NCBI RefSeq assembly: GCF_046036945.1 | Contig: NZ_JBJQOQ010000026.1 | Location: 9,961-73,960, forward strand | DNA: 64,000 nucleotides | Source: Brevibacillus_C sp046036945 | GTDB taxonomy: Bacteria > Bacillota > Bacilli > Brevibacillales > Brevibacillaceae | Reading direction: 5' to 3' | Shown here: piece after piece, positions 9,089 through 16,095 of the stretch | How the letters are laid out: every line of letters begins with the position of its first letter | Position numbering within the stretch: the first letter of the stretch is position 1 | Notes under the pieces: model-generated | What the model was told of the DNA's origin: nothing | The model's database searches: none | The model's input: only the letters and a program-made list of their open reading frames with translations | Program-made: the position numbers and the translations under genes

Positions 9089-9829
9089 TTGGGGAAAAAG
9101 CTGTTGTTTGTGTTTGCCCATCCGGATGATGAATCGTTTGCCAGTGCCGGGACGATGGCCAAGTACCGCGCCCAAGGGCATGAGGTATTTTTGATCTGCG
9201 CCACCTCTGGCTGCAGGGGCAGGACTGGCGGGTTTGAGCTGTCATCGCGCGAGGAGCTGGCAAACCACCGGGAACAGGAGCTGCGTGCGGCCTGCGATAT
9301 TTTAGGCGTCACCCGGATTTTTTTCTACCGGTATCCGGATGGAAGCCTGAAGGAACAGGATCGGGGACAGATGGCTCAGCGAATTGCGGGGACGATATCC
9401 GAAGCGGAGCCGGACGCAGTGATTACGTTTCCGCCTGACGGGGTGACGAGGCACCCGGATCACATCGCCGTCTCCAAGGCGACAGAGCAGGCGGTGATTC
9501 TGGCAGAAGAAACGTCCGGAATCAATCCGGCGCTCTATTACGTGTCCATTCCTCACTACTACGACTACTGCCGGGATAGCGGCCCAGAGGAACCGTTCCC
9601 GATCACCGGCAAAGTAGACATCGCCTCCTATCGCCAATACAAAGGACGGGCGCTGCAGGCCCACAAGAGTCAGGTGTACTCGGTCGACCGCGCCTATCCG
9701 GGCGTGATGGAAGGCGACTTCGGCGTCATCGGCAACTACGAATACTACTCGCTGGTTCGTTCCGGAGGGAGACAGATTGGCTGCCGAAAGAAGCCGCCGG
9801 AAGCAATCCCGATCATTGAGTTGATCTGA
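9089..9829 (+). CDS. Cytosolic PIG-L family deacetylase (BshB/LmbE-like)
   Basis: A 246-residue zinc deacetylase without signal peptide. It has the N-terminal metal motif FAHPDDESF and the HPDH motif further on, as in BshB (bacillithiol synthesis) and MshB. Length fits the simple enzymes of this family. The TTG start at 9089 has AAGTGAGGTG upstream and lies 23 bases after the kinase-like gene. It closes the cluster and is followed by a strong terminator. It may deacetylate the sugar part of the imported compound, or be a BshB2-type enzyme with a general role; a BshB function would fit the YtxJ gene nearby but is not proven by sequence. Confidence 0.85.
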   Translation: MGKKLLFVFAHPDDESFASAGTMAKYRAQGHEVFLICATSGCRGRTGGFELSSREELANHREQELRAACDILGVTRIFFYRYPDGSLKEQDRGQMAQRIAGTISEAEPDAVITFPPDGVTRHPDHIAVSKATEQAVILAEETSGINPALYYVSIPHYYDYCRDSGPEEPFPITGKVDIASYRQYKGRALQAHKSQVYSVDRAYPGVMEGDFGVIGNYEYYSLVRSGGRQIGCRKKPPEAIPIIELI

Positions 9830-9858
9830 TCGATTCGACGTGACGCAAGGAAAACGGT

Positions 9859-9889
9859 AAAAAGCTACTCGACGCGAGTAGCTTTTTCG
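9859..9889 (+). terminator. Rho-independent terminator of the PIG-L/importer cluster
   Basis: AAAAAGCTACTCG and CGAGTAGCTTTTT form a compact stem with a short loop and a terminal T-run. It ends the cluster and, because of the A-run on the other side, can also serve the small minus-strand gene that follows. Confidence 0.85.
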
Positions 9890-9903
9890 CCGTTCAATCA
9901 TCA

Positions 9904-9999
9904 TTAATTGTCGGACATTCCGATGATAACCAGCAAAATAAACAGAACCAAAACGATATCGAAGCATTCAAAGAAGCTCCCTTTAAACATGCTACTCAT
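9904..9999 (-). CDS. Small membrane protein, YjcZ-like (31 aa)
   Basis: A 31-residue frame beginning MSSMFKGSFFECFD followed by a single hydrophobic helix IVLVLFILLVIIG. TAAGGAGGA stands 9 bases before the ATG, an excellent ribosome binding site, which is the main evidence that it is real. The short N-terminus followed by FILL-V-IIG recalls the YjcZ family of tiny sporulation-associated membrane peptides, though the usual Gly/Tyr-rich N-terminus is missing. Role unknown. Confidence 0.65.
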   Translation of the reverse strand: MSSMFKGSFFECFDIVLVLFILLVIIGMSDN

Positions 10000-10142
10000 A
10001 CGTACAGTCATCCTCCTTAAGTGATTTCTCTAGCCTTACACCCATAAGATATGGGTCTAGGCAAAAGAACGGCACGGCATATGCCCATTTTTCGAAATCC
10101 TTTTCGCTTACATTTTTTGTATTTTCGGAAAGTTTATTTTCG

Positions 10143-10196
10143 CTAAGGCTTTCGCTATTTGACTTGGCGATAAGCCAAGTTTTTCTAAAAGGACAA
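10143..10196. repeat. Dispersed hairpin repeat, copy 1
   Basis: The segment has CTAAGGCTTTCGC, then CTTGGCGATAAGCCAAG, then TTTTTCTAAAAGGACAA. It matches a second copy near 15431-15483 in both sequence and structure. Two alternative stems exist: CTTGGC with GCCAAG, or GGCTT-CGC with GCG-AAGCC. Base changes between the two copies keep the second stem paired. Function unknown. Confidence 0.6.
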
Positions 10197-10449
10197 GGTT
10201 TATTATTCAGAAAACAAGGAAAAGCTAAAGGATACAAAATGAGTTGAGATTGCAAGAGGAAAGGATGAAAATGTATGAGAAGGACGCCTTCCCTTTCGGA
10301 GGCAGAAAACAGCCTCTCNAAGGACAAGGTTTATTATTCAGAAAACAAGGAAAAGCTAAAGGATACAAAATGAGTTGAGATTGCAAGAGGAAAGGATGAA
10401 AATGTATGAGAAGGACGCCTTCCCTTTCGGAGGCAGAAAACAGCCTCTC
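10189..10449. repeat. 130 bp direct duplication around one N (probable assembly join)
   Basis: Bases 10189-10318 and 10320-10449 are identical, separated only by an ambiguous base at 10319. Exact tandem identity meeting at a single N is what results when two contig ends that overlap by 130 bases are joined without merging. A genuine tandem duplication is possible but less likely. The true chromosome probably has one copy. Confidence 0.75.
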
Positions 10450-10642
10450 CATAGAAATCAGCGTGGGCGAAGGATTTAAATCCATCGTATGGAAAGCGCA
10501 GTACGACATGGACTTTAACACAGAGTGCCTCTTCTGCTTTTCCGACCGGATCACCGGTTATCGCGTGGAAGACGAACAGGGGCATTCGGGCAAAGTAGCA
10601 GTCTGCCCCCGCTGTGAAAAGGTCAACGCAGTCTATTCGTAA
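10406..10642 (+). CDS. Small zinc-ribbon-like protein (hypothetical)
   Basis: A 78-residue frame whose C-terminal half has two CxxC knuckles (CLFC and CPRC) about 25 residues apart, the pattern of a small zinc ribbon. A start at the ATG at 10508 (44 residues) would keep the whole zinc-binding part and is equally possible; neither start has a strong ribosome binding site, although GAGGAAAGG occurs some 20 bases before 10406. Its 5' part lies in the 130 bp duplicated segment, so the upstream sequence may be affected by the assembly join. A good terminator follows. No specific function can be given. Confidence 0.5.
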   Translation: MRRTPSLSEAENSLSIEISVGEGFKSIVWKAQYDMDFNTECLFCFSDRITGYRVEDEQGHSGKVAVCPRCEKVNAVYS

Positions 10643-10670
10643 AGAGCCGTTTTCCAGATTCACGGGAATG

Positions 10671-10699
10671 ACGTCCGATGTTTTCATCGGACGTTTTTT
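10671..10699 (+). terminator. Rho-independent terminator
   Basis: ACGTCCGATG pairs with CATCGGACGT over a TTTT loop and is followed by TTTTTT, 28 bases after the zinc-ribbon gene. Confidence 0.9.
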
Positions 10700-10799
10700 C
10701 TTGGAACTGCATCCACCAAGTACCACAAGGATTCCGCAGCCCACGGCCGAAATACAAAAAGGGTAGAACAGAGATTGTTTTGGCAGAGAGGGGATTGAC

Positions 10800-11204
10800 A
10801 TGTCGAAGAAATGCAGCCGTTGCGGAGGGAATATGCGCCTGATGCTTCGCAGCGTCGTGTATCGCAACCGGGTCAAGATACGCAATGTGCCGGTTCACGT
10901 ATGTATGTCGGAGGACTGCACTAACTCGCAGGTGGTTGAAGCGATAAAAGAGGACCTGAAAAAACTGATGAATGACCTGGGACAGTCGCCGATACGGCAG
11001 GTGATCGGATTTGATGAGGTTTCCGAATTTTCCCAAATCCTGGTGAGCGTTGCAGACCAGACAGAAGAAGTAGATGTAACCCGCTTGATGGAGCAGCGGA
11101 TCAACGATCTTTTGGACCTGTTCCTTCTTGCGCAGTCACTGGGCGACCAACAGTGGATGCATGATATCAGGAATCGTTTGACAAAATTGTACGGAAATGT
11201 GTAA
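10800..11204 (+). CDS. YgiT-type zinc-finger protein (hypothetical)
   Basis: A 134-residue protein. The N-terminal 45 residues contain CSRCGG and a later pair of cysteines (VHVCMSEDC), spaced as in YgiT/MqsA-type zinc fingers. The remainder is mainly helical and acidic, with a DVTRLMEQRINDLLDLFLLAQ helix. GAGAGGGG upstream supports the ATG at 10800. The usual MqsA DNA-binding C-terminus is absent, so it is not an antitoxin by sequence. It stands alone between a terminator and ytxJ. Function unknown. Confidence 0.75.
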   Translation: MSKKCSRCGGNMRLMLRSVVYRNRVKIRNVPVHVCMSEDCTNSQVVEAIKEDLKKLMNDLGQSPIRQVIGFDEVSEFSQILVSVADQTEEVDVTRLMEQRINDLLDLFLLAQSLGDQQWMHDIRNRLTKLYGNV

Positions 11205-11345
11205 GTGAGTACGCCATTACATAACCGATTGATTCCAGAAACTGAGCATCGCTTTCTGGCAGCTGTCTTGTCCGCTGGCTTAAACCGTAAATTTTGCCTA
11301 TAATACAGGTATTGCATCAGTTCACCGAGGAAGGGGAAACAGGTT

Positions 11346-11675
11346 ATGGAAGAAACGGGATATCTGCATTCCATCGAAGAATTAGACCAATTTGTCAGCC
11401 AGCAGGGGAAGCGCCTGCTGTTCAAACACAGCACCGTCTGTCCGATCAGTACGGCCGCGTTTGATGAATTTCAGTCGTACGTCAAGCAGTCGGATCTGCC
11501 GGCGGCGATTATCCTGGTCCGGGAAGACCGCCCCGTGTCCAACGAGGTGGCCGACCGTTACGGGATCAAACACGAGTCACCGCAGATTTTCCTCTTGGAA
11601 GACGGCGTTGTCAAGTGGCACACTTCCCACTGGAAAATTACCAAACAGGCGATTAGCGAAGCCGTAGGGGCGTAA
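11346..11675 (+). CDS. ytxJ: Bacillithiol-system redox-active protein YtxJ
   Basis: A 109-residue thioredoxin-fold protein (DUF2847). The conserved TVCPIS segment (about residues 30-35) holds its single active cysteine, and the cis-proline is in ESPQIFL. YtxJ is a monothiol bacilliredoxin-like protein thought to act with bacillithiol. In Bacillus it is also near aroA and ccpA, so location supports identity. TATAAT at 11298-11303 is a likely -10 box, and GAGGAAGGGG precedes the ATG. It is convergent with the FtsA-like gene and shares a terminator with it. Confidence 0.88.
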   Translation: MEETGYLHSIEELDQFVSQQGKRLLFKHSTVCPISTAAFDEFQSYVKQSDLPAAIILVREDRPVSNEVADRYGIKHESPQIFLLEDGVVKWHTSHWKITKQAISEAVGA

Positions 11676-11721
11676 CATACACCTGACGAAGGCCGGCGCT
11701 GCACGTGGAGCGCTGAACAAA

Positions 11722-11769
11722 GAAAAAGTTGTCCACTCCATTGCCATGATCGAGCGGACAACTTTTTTA
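11722..11769. terminator. Bidirectional terminator between ytxJ and the FtsA-like gene
   Basis: AAAAAGTTGTCC and GGACAACTTTTTT pair around a loop of about 20 bases. A- and T-runs on the two sides allow termination in both directions. Confidence 0.88.
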
Positions 11770-11786
11770 TTTACAGGCAGCTATTT

Positions 11787-14021
11787 TTACTCCCAGTACA
11801 GCTCCAGTTCGTCGCCGCTGACGATCGGAGATTGAAAGGAGGCGGGACTGCCGTTGATCAAGGTGCAGAGCTTCGTCCTTCCTTCCCCTTCCTTCGCCTC
11901 CAGCGAGACGTCTACATAGCGAAACACGTCGCTGAACACCGGGGCAGGGCCGGGGGTCACCTTTACTAAAATAACAGCACCATGCCGGACCTTCTCCTCC
12001 AGTGACACCGTCTCCCCATCCATCATGACGGTGAGCCGGCTCGTATGGATCCTGACCGGTTGGCCGTTAAATCTTACCCGGATCTCTTCCTGGACCCAAT
12101 CTTCCACCGAAATCAACTCGCGGATGGAAGGAATCGACATCGGTTCGCTGCGGTACGTCAGCTCGTCGCCGGACTTGATCCGGTCATCGGGAGAAACCGG
12201 TCTGCCATTTAGCAGCAGTTGGCTTTGCTGGTCGCGTATCGTATGGGTCTGTCCGTTCATGCTGAATCGGATCTCGTGTTCTGCACGGCCAGCCGGCAAT
12301 GCCAATCCGATTTCCCGTGAGACTTCCCGAATGGTCCGAGGCAGCCGAATCTCGACCTGGTCGCGATCGTTCAACGGAGTATCGAGGGAGACCTGCTGTC
12401 CGCCGACAAAGGCCAGCGGGCCGAGGGAAACGGGTTCTCCATTGCAGAGGAAATCGAGCGTGTCCAATTCTTCTACCAGGTCGACGACAGCGGCTTTCGC
12501 CTCTTCTCCGTCCGCCCCCGGCACGACGGTAATCACGTCGCCGCTTGCGAGCGGCTCGTCAATCCCGGCCGGTTGGCCGTTTAAGGTAATCAGCGGCGCC
12601 GTGCCGTGCCCTCCGGGGATGATCCGCATCCGCCCGTTTACGGTCAGCGTCATGGCCAGGCCGGGTCGTCCGTACAGGCGCTTGATGTCCATTCCCAGTG
12701 AGATCAGCGCGTCGCCGATGGTCATCGTCCGCAGGTCGAAAATGCGCAGGGTCTGTTCGTTTACGGTAATGGTGATGTACTTCAGCGGGTGGCGCCGCGC
12801 CGCGACGGCAATCCCGACCGGAGTGACGAATTCCGGGCCAGACAGCTCGTCCAGCTCTCCGATGTACTGGCGAAGCGCATCGGCTCCTCGTACGGCGACG
12901 CGGGCGGCGGGCAGACGGAGGCGAGCCGCTACTTTTTCCGGCAGCAGAGGGGTGAGGCTGCCGCCGCCGATCAGCATGACCGCTTGCGGGGGCTTGCCGT
13001 TGAGCTCAATGATTTTTTCCGCGATCTTACCCGCCAGCTGATCGACGTCATTCTCGATAGCCGACACGACTTCGTCTCCTGTCAAGCTATGCTGGGTTCC
13101 GAGAATGTCCTGGAATTGCACCCCTTCGCCGGAAGTCAGCTGCCGCTTGACTGATTCGGCGACGGGAAAGTCGAGCAGGAACGCGTTCATCAAGGCGTCG
13201 GTGATCTCGTCGCCAGCGACCGGGACCATCCCGTATGCGGTAATGGCTCCCTCCGCCGTCAGTGCGACGTCCGATGTACCGGCACCGATGTCCACCAGGG
13301 CAATATTGAGGCGCCGCATGGTGGGGGGGATCAAAACGTTAATCGCCGCGATCGGCTCCAGGGTCAGCGCCTGCATTTCCAAATCGCAGCGCTTCAGCGC
13401 AGCGAACAGCGAGTCGACGACGATGCGCGGCAGAAAGGTGGCGATCACTTCGACACTGGCAGTTTCGCCGCGCTGGTCGATCAGGCTGCCGATCGGCTCG
13501 CCGTCCAGAAAGTAGCTGACCACGCTGTATCCGACGCAGTAGTAGCGGGTCGCATCCGATTCATTCAGCTCTTGCGCCAGCAACTTTTGCGCTTCCTGTA
13601 CGGCAGTAAATTCCAGCATGACGGCATCTTCTTTGGTCAGCAGTGTATGTCTGTGAACCTCTCGGTCGACGCGGAGGCGGCGCGTCCGCAGCGTTCGCCC
13701 GGCGGCGGCGATCGCCACTTGCTGCAGCGGACCGTGTTTTTCCTCCAGTTGGACTTTTATCTGATCAATCACCCTGGCGACGGCAGGGACATCGTGAATC
13801 TGACCGTCCAGCATCGATCGTTCTGTATGCTCTTGAATCGCGTAATCGAGGACGCGAAACTGCTCTCCGGACACTTCCACGATCAGGCCGACGACACTGC
13901 GGGTGCCAATATCCAAAGCAAATATTTTCTCTTGTGCGGCAACTGCTTCTTTTGACAACCCTTTCGACTCTCCTTTTACAGGACGCACCTGTGCTATCTC
14001 TTCTAAAATAATATTAGACAT
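11787..14021 (-). CDS. FtsA/PilM-fold actin-like protein with C-terminal beta-grasp-like repeats
   Basis: A 744-residue protein. Residues about 30-410 are an actin-like domain of the FtsA type: FALDIGTRSVVGLI (phosphate 1), DIGAGTSDVAL (phosphate 2) and MLIGGGS (adenosine). From about 415 to the end, short units of the pattern xNGxP...SGDxI recur about five times, resembling ThiS/MoaD-like beta-grasp modules. The C-terminal amphipathic helix that anchors true FtsA is absent. CAGGAGAAAT precedes the ATG. Automatic annotation would call it cell-division protein FtsA, but length and tail argue for a distinct, perhaps scaffold-forming, relative. It is divergent from aroA. Confidence 0.8.
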   Translation of the reverse strand: MSNIILEEIAQVRPVKGESKGLSKEAVAAQEKIFALDIGTRSVVGLIVEVSGEQFRVLDYAIQEHTERSMLDGQIHDVPAVARVIDQIKVQLEEKHGPLQQVAIAAAGRTLRTRRLRVDREVHRHTLLTKEDAVMLEFTAVQEAQKLLAQELNESDATRYYCVGYSVVSYFLDGEPIGSLIDQRGETASVEVIATFLPRIVVDSLFAALKRCDLEMQALTLEPIAAINVLIPPTMRRLNIALVDIGAGTSDVALTAEGAITAYGMVPVAGDEITDALMNAFLLDFPVAESVKRQLTSGEGVQFQDILGTQHSLTGDEVVSAIENDVDQLAGKIAEKIIELNGKPPQAVMLIGGGSLTPLLPEKVAARLRLPAARVAVRGADALRQYIGELDELSGPEFVTPVGIAVAARRHPLKYITITVNEQTLRIFDLRTMTIGDALISLGMDIKRLYGRPGLAMTLTVNGRMRIIPGGHGTAPLITLNGQPAGIDEPLASGDVITVVPGADGEEAKAAVVDLVEELDTLDFLCNGEPVSLGPLAFVGGQQVSLDTPLNDRDQVEIRLPRTIREVSREIGLALPAGRAEHEIRFSMNGQTHTIRDQQSQLLLNGRPVSPDDRIKSGDELTYRSEPMSIPSIRELISVEDWVQEEIRVRFNGQPVRIHTSRLTVMMDGETVSLEEKVRHGAVILVKVTPGPAPVFSDVFRYVDVSLEAKEGEGRTKLCTLINGSPASFQSPIVSGDELELYWE

Positions 14022-14130
14022 ATTTCTCCTGAAATGAAACCTATTTCATGGAGAAGCGGGAAGATTCGACCATAATGAAAGCGGTTTATATTTCTTTACA
14101 AACACTTTCGCGCTTTTTGGCGCTAAAATG

Positions 14131-14159
14131 CTGACAAATGAGTTCACATCCCTTATAAT
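14131..14159 (+). promoter_or_regulatory. SigA-type promoter of aroA
   Basis: CTGACA at 14131-14136 and TATAAT at 14154-14159 are separated by 17 bases. Transcription would start near 14166, giving a leader of about 70 bases before aroA. Confidence 0.7.
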
Positions 14160-14234
14160 AAACCCTAACTTTTTATAAAACGCCACGTACTTATAGTACA
14201 ATAGGAAAATAGCGACGGAGAGGTGTAGAGACAC

Positions 14235-15329
14235 ATGAGCAAGGAAGTAGATTTGCTGCGGCAGCAGTTGGACGATATCAACCTGCAGATCCTGGGGTTG
14301 ATCAACAAGCGCGCTCAATTGGTACAGGATATCGGCAAGGAGAAGCTGAAACAGGGGATTAACCGTTTTGATCCCGAGCGGGAGAGACAGATGCTGAATC
14401 TGCTCGTAGAAAACAACGACGGCCCGTTCAGCGACGATACCATTCGTCACCTGTTCAAACAAATTTTCAAAGCGTCCCTCGATTTGCAAAAGGATGACAA
14501 CAAGAAAGTGCTGTTGGTCAGCCGCAAGAAAAAAATGGAAGATACTGTCTTGACCGTAAAAGGTGTGGAATTCGGCGGAAAAGCTCCAATCCTGATCGCA
14601 GGACCGTGCTCCGTGGAGAGCTACGAGCAGGTGCGGGCCGTTGCCGAAAACCATGCGAAGCGCGGTTTGCGGGTTATCCGCGGCGGCGCTTACAAGCCCC
14701 GCACTTCGCCGTATGACTTCCAGGGTCTCGGCGTTGAAGGATTGGAAATTTTAAAGCGAATCGGTGACGAATTCAACCTGGTCACCATCAGTGAGATCGT
14801 CACTCCTGCCGATGTTGAGATGGCGACGCAGTACATCGACGTCATTCAAATCGGCGCACGCAACATGCAAAACTTCGAACTGCTCAAAGCAGTAGGCCGG
14901 ATCAACCACCCTGTCCTGTTGAAACGGGGATTGTCGGCCACGATCGAAGAGTTCATTTACGCGGCAGAGTACATCCTCTCCGAAGGGAATCAGCAGGTCA
15001 TGCTTTGTGAGCGGGGAATCCGCACGTACGAAAAGGCGACCCGCAATACGCTGGACATCTCTGCTGTGCCCCTGTTGAAGCAGGAGACCCACCTGCCCGT
15101 GTTCGTCGATGTGACTCACTCGACCGGACGCCGCGATCTGCTCCTTCCGACCGCGAAAGCAGGGTTTGCCGTAGGCGCTGACGGTGTGATGGTCGAAGTC
15201 CATCCTGATCCGGATGTGGCCCTGTCCGACGCCAAACAGCAGCTGAACATCCCGCAATTTAACGAGTTTTTGGATGAATTGCTCGCATCCGGCTTGTACA
15301 AATTGGAAGCTCCTGCAGCCAGCCGCTAA
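14235..15329 (+). CDS. aroA: Bifunctional chorismate mutase / DAHP synthase
   Basis: A 364-residue fusion, the length of the Bacillus AroA(G) protein (about 358). Residues 1-90 are an AroQ-type chorismate mutase, and about 105-350 are a DAHP synthase of the KDO8P-like class, with GPCSVES, RGGAYKPRTSPYDFQGLG and the metal/substrate segments KRGL and DVTHSTGRR. It condenses PEP and erythrose 4-phosphate, the first step of the shikimate pathway; the mutase-like domain makes the enzyme sensitive to chorismate and prephenate. This aroA is not EPSP synthase, which has the same symbol in enterobacteria. It has its own promoter and terminator. Confidence 0.96.
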   Translation: MSKEVDLLRQQLDDINLQILGLINKRAQLVQDIGKEKLKQGINRFDPERERQMLNLLVENNDGPFSDDTIRHLFKQIFKASLDLQKDDNKKVLLVSRKKKMEDTVLTVKGVEFGGKAPILIAGPCSVESYEQVRAVAENHAKRGLRVIRGGAYKPRTSPYDFQGLGVEGLEILKRIGDEFNLVTISEIVTPADVEMATQYIDVIQIGARNMQNFELLKAVGRINHPVLLKRGLSATIEEFIYAAEYILSEGNQQVMLCERGIRTYEKATRNTLDISAVPLLKQETHLPVFVDVTHSTGRRDLLLPTAKAGFAVGADGVMVEVHPDPDVALSDAKQQLNIPQFNEFLDELLASGLYKLEAPAASR

Positions 15330-15348
15330 TCCCGCTGTCTGTGTGAGA

Positions 15349-15390
15349 AGAAGCCATTCCCGAACCTTCTCGGGAATGGCTTGTTTTTTT
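15349..15390 (+). terminator. Terminator of aroA
   Basis: AAGCCATTCCCGA pairs with TCGGGAATGGCTT around a short loop, followed by a run of seven T. Confidence 0.93.
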
Positions 15391-15430
15391 GGTCGATAAG
15401 GACTACAATTTTACCTTATCGACATAAGTG

Positions 15431-15483
15431 CAACTAAGGCTCCGCCTAAAAGCTTGGCGGAGCCAAGTTTTCTAACCGGACAA
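15431..15483. repeat. Dispersed hairpin repeat, copy 2
   Basis: CTAAGGCTCCGCC, AAAAG, CTTGGCGGAGCCAAG and TTTTCTAACCGGACAA follow the same order as the copy at 10143-10196. GGCTCCGCC pairs perfectly with GGCGGAGCC, in competition with the small CTTGGC/GCCAAG stem. It lies between the aroA terminator and the promoter of the following gene. Confidence 0.6.
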
Positions 15484-15569
15484 CATAGATTACATACAAA
15501 TTACACATTTTCCGTGTATAATTGATTCTGTTTGCAGACGCGGACAAGAAGTAAACATCGGAGGTACTC

Positions 15570-16055
15570 ATGAAAAAATTCGATCTGTCTATGCTTGCTT
15601 TGGCCATTTTGATTATCGCCCTGGTGCTGCTGCACATGTCGCCGTTGATGCACAAAGAGACAGCTGCCGCCAAGGTAAACGGAACGGTGATCACCGAGGA
15701 ACAATTGACATCAGAACTGAAAAATCTGTATGGCAAAAGGGTCCTCGACAACATCATCTCCGACACGCTTGTCAAACAGGAAGCGAAAAGACAAGGGGTG
15801 ACTGTAACCGACGAGGAGGTAATCAAGGAGGTCGACTCGATCAAAGCGCAGCTTGGCGGCAACTTCTCGGAGTTCCTGAAGATGCGCGGTATGACCGAGC
15901 AGCAGATGAAGGAGCAGATGTACATGCTTCTGCTGGCCAACAAAACGTATGAAAAGGCAAAACCGGGAGCCGATAAAAGTCAAATTAACAGTTGGGTGGA
16001 TGATTTGAAGAAAAATGCCGACATTCAAATTCTCGATCCCGCTTTTCAAAAATAG
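15570..16055 (+). CDS. Membrane-anchored SurA N-terminal-domain protein
   Basis: A 161-residue protein with an uncleaved or lipidless N-terminal membrane helix (LALAILIIALVLLHM) and then an extracytoplasmic SurA/PrsA-type N-terminal chaperone domain: AAKVNGTVITEEQL at about 34-47, followed by the helical region containing VTDEEVIKEVDSIKAQLGG. The parvulin PPIase domain normally found in PrsA is missing and there is no lipobox, so it is shorter than PrsA (about 290). Folding help for exported proteins is plausible. TATAAT at 15517-15522 and GGAGG before the ATG support expression. It ends in a bidirectional hairpin. Confidence 0.8.
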   Translation: MKKFDLSMLALAILIIALVLLHMSPLMHKETAAAKVNGTVITEEQLTSELKNLYGKRVLDNIISDTLVKQEAKRQGVTVTDEEVIKEVDSIKAQLGGNFSEFLKMRGMTEQQMKEQMYMLLLANKTYEKAKPGADKSQINSWVDDLKKNADIQILDPAFQK

Positions 16056-16093
16056 CAAAAAACATCCCGTCAGTTGAGACGGGACGTTTTTTC
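16056..16093. terminator. Bidirectional terminator
   Basis: AAAAAACATCCCGTC and GACGGGACGTTTTTT form a stem with an AGTT-type loop between the convergent SurA-like and ycnI genes. Confidence 0.9.
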
Positions 16094-16095
16094 AT

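Noticed and set aside
10189..10449. Tandem repeat as a mobile element or regulatory duplication
   Set aside because: Exact identity joined at an N points to an assembly join; no terminal inverted repeats or transposase.
10800..11204. MqsA-type antitoxin
   Set aside because: Only the zinc-finger half is similar; there is no helix-turn-helix and no toxin gene next to it.
12025..13041. Long open frame on the plus strand within the FtsA-like gene
   Set aside because: Ser/Arg-rich low-complexity translation, antisense to a gene with recognisable motifs.
11787..14021. Calling this the main cell-division protein FtsA
   Set aside because: It lacks the C-terminal membrane anchor helix, has a long extra region and is not beside ftsZ.
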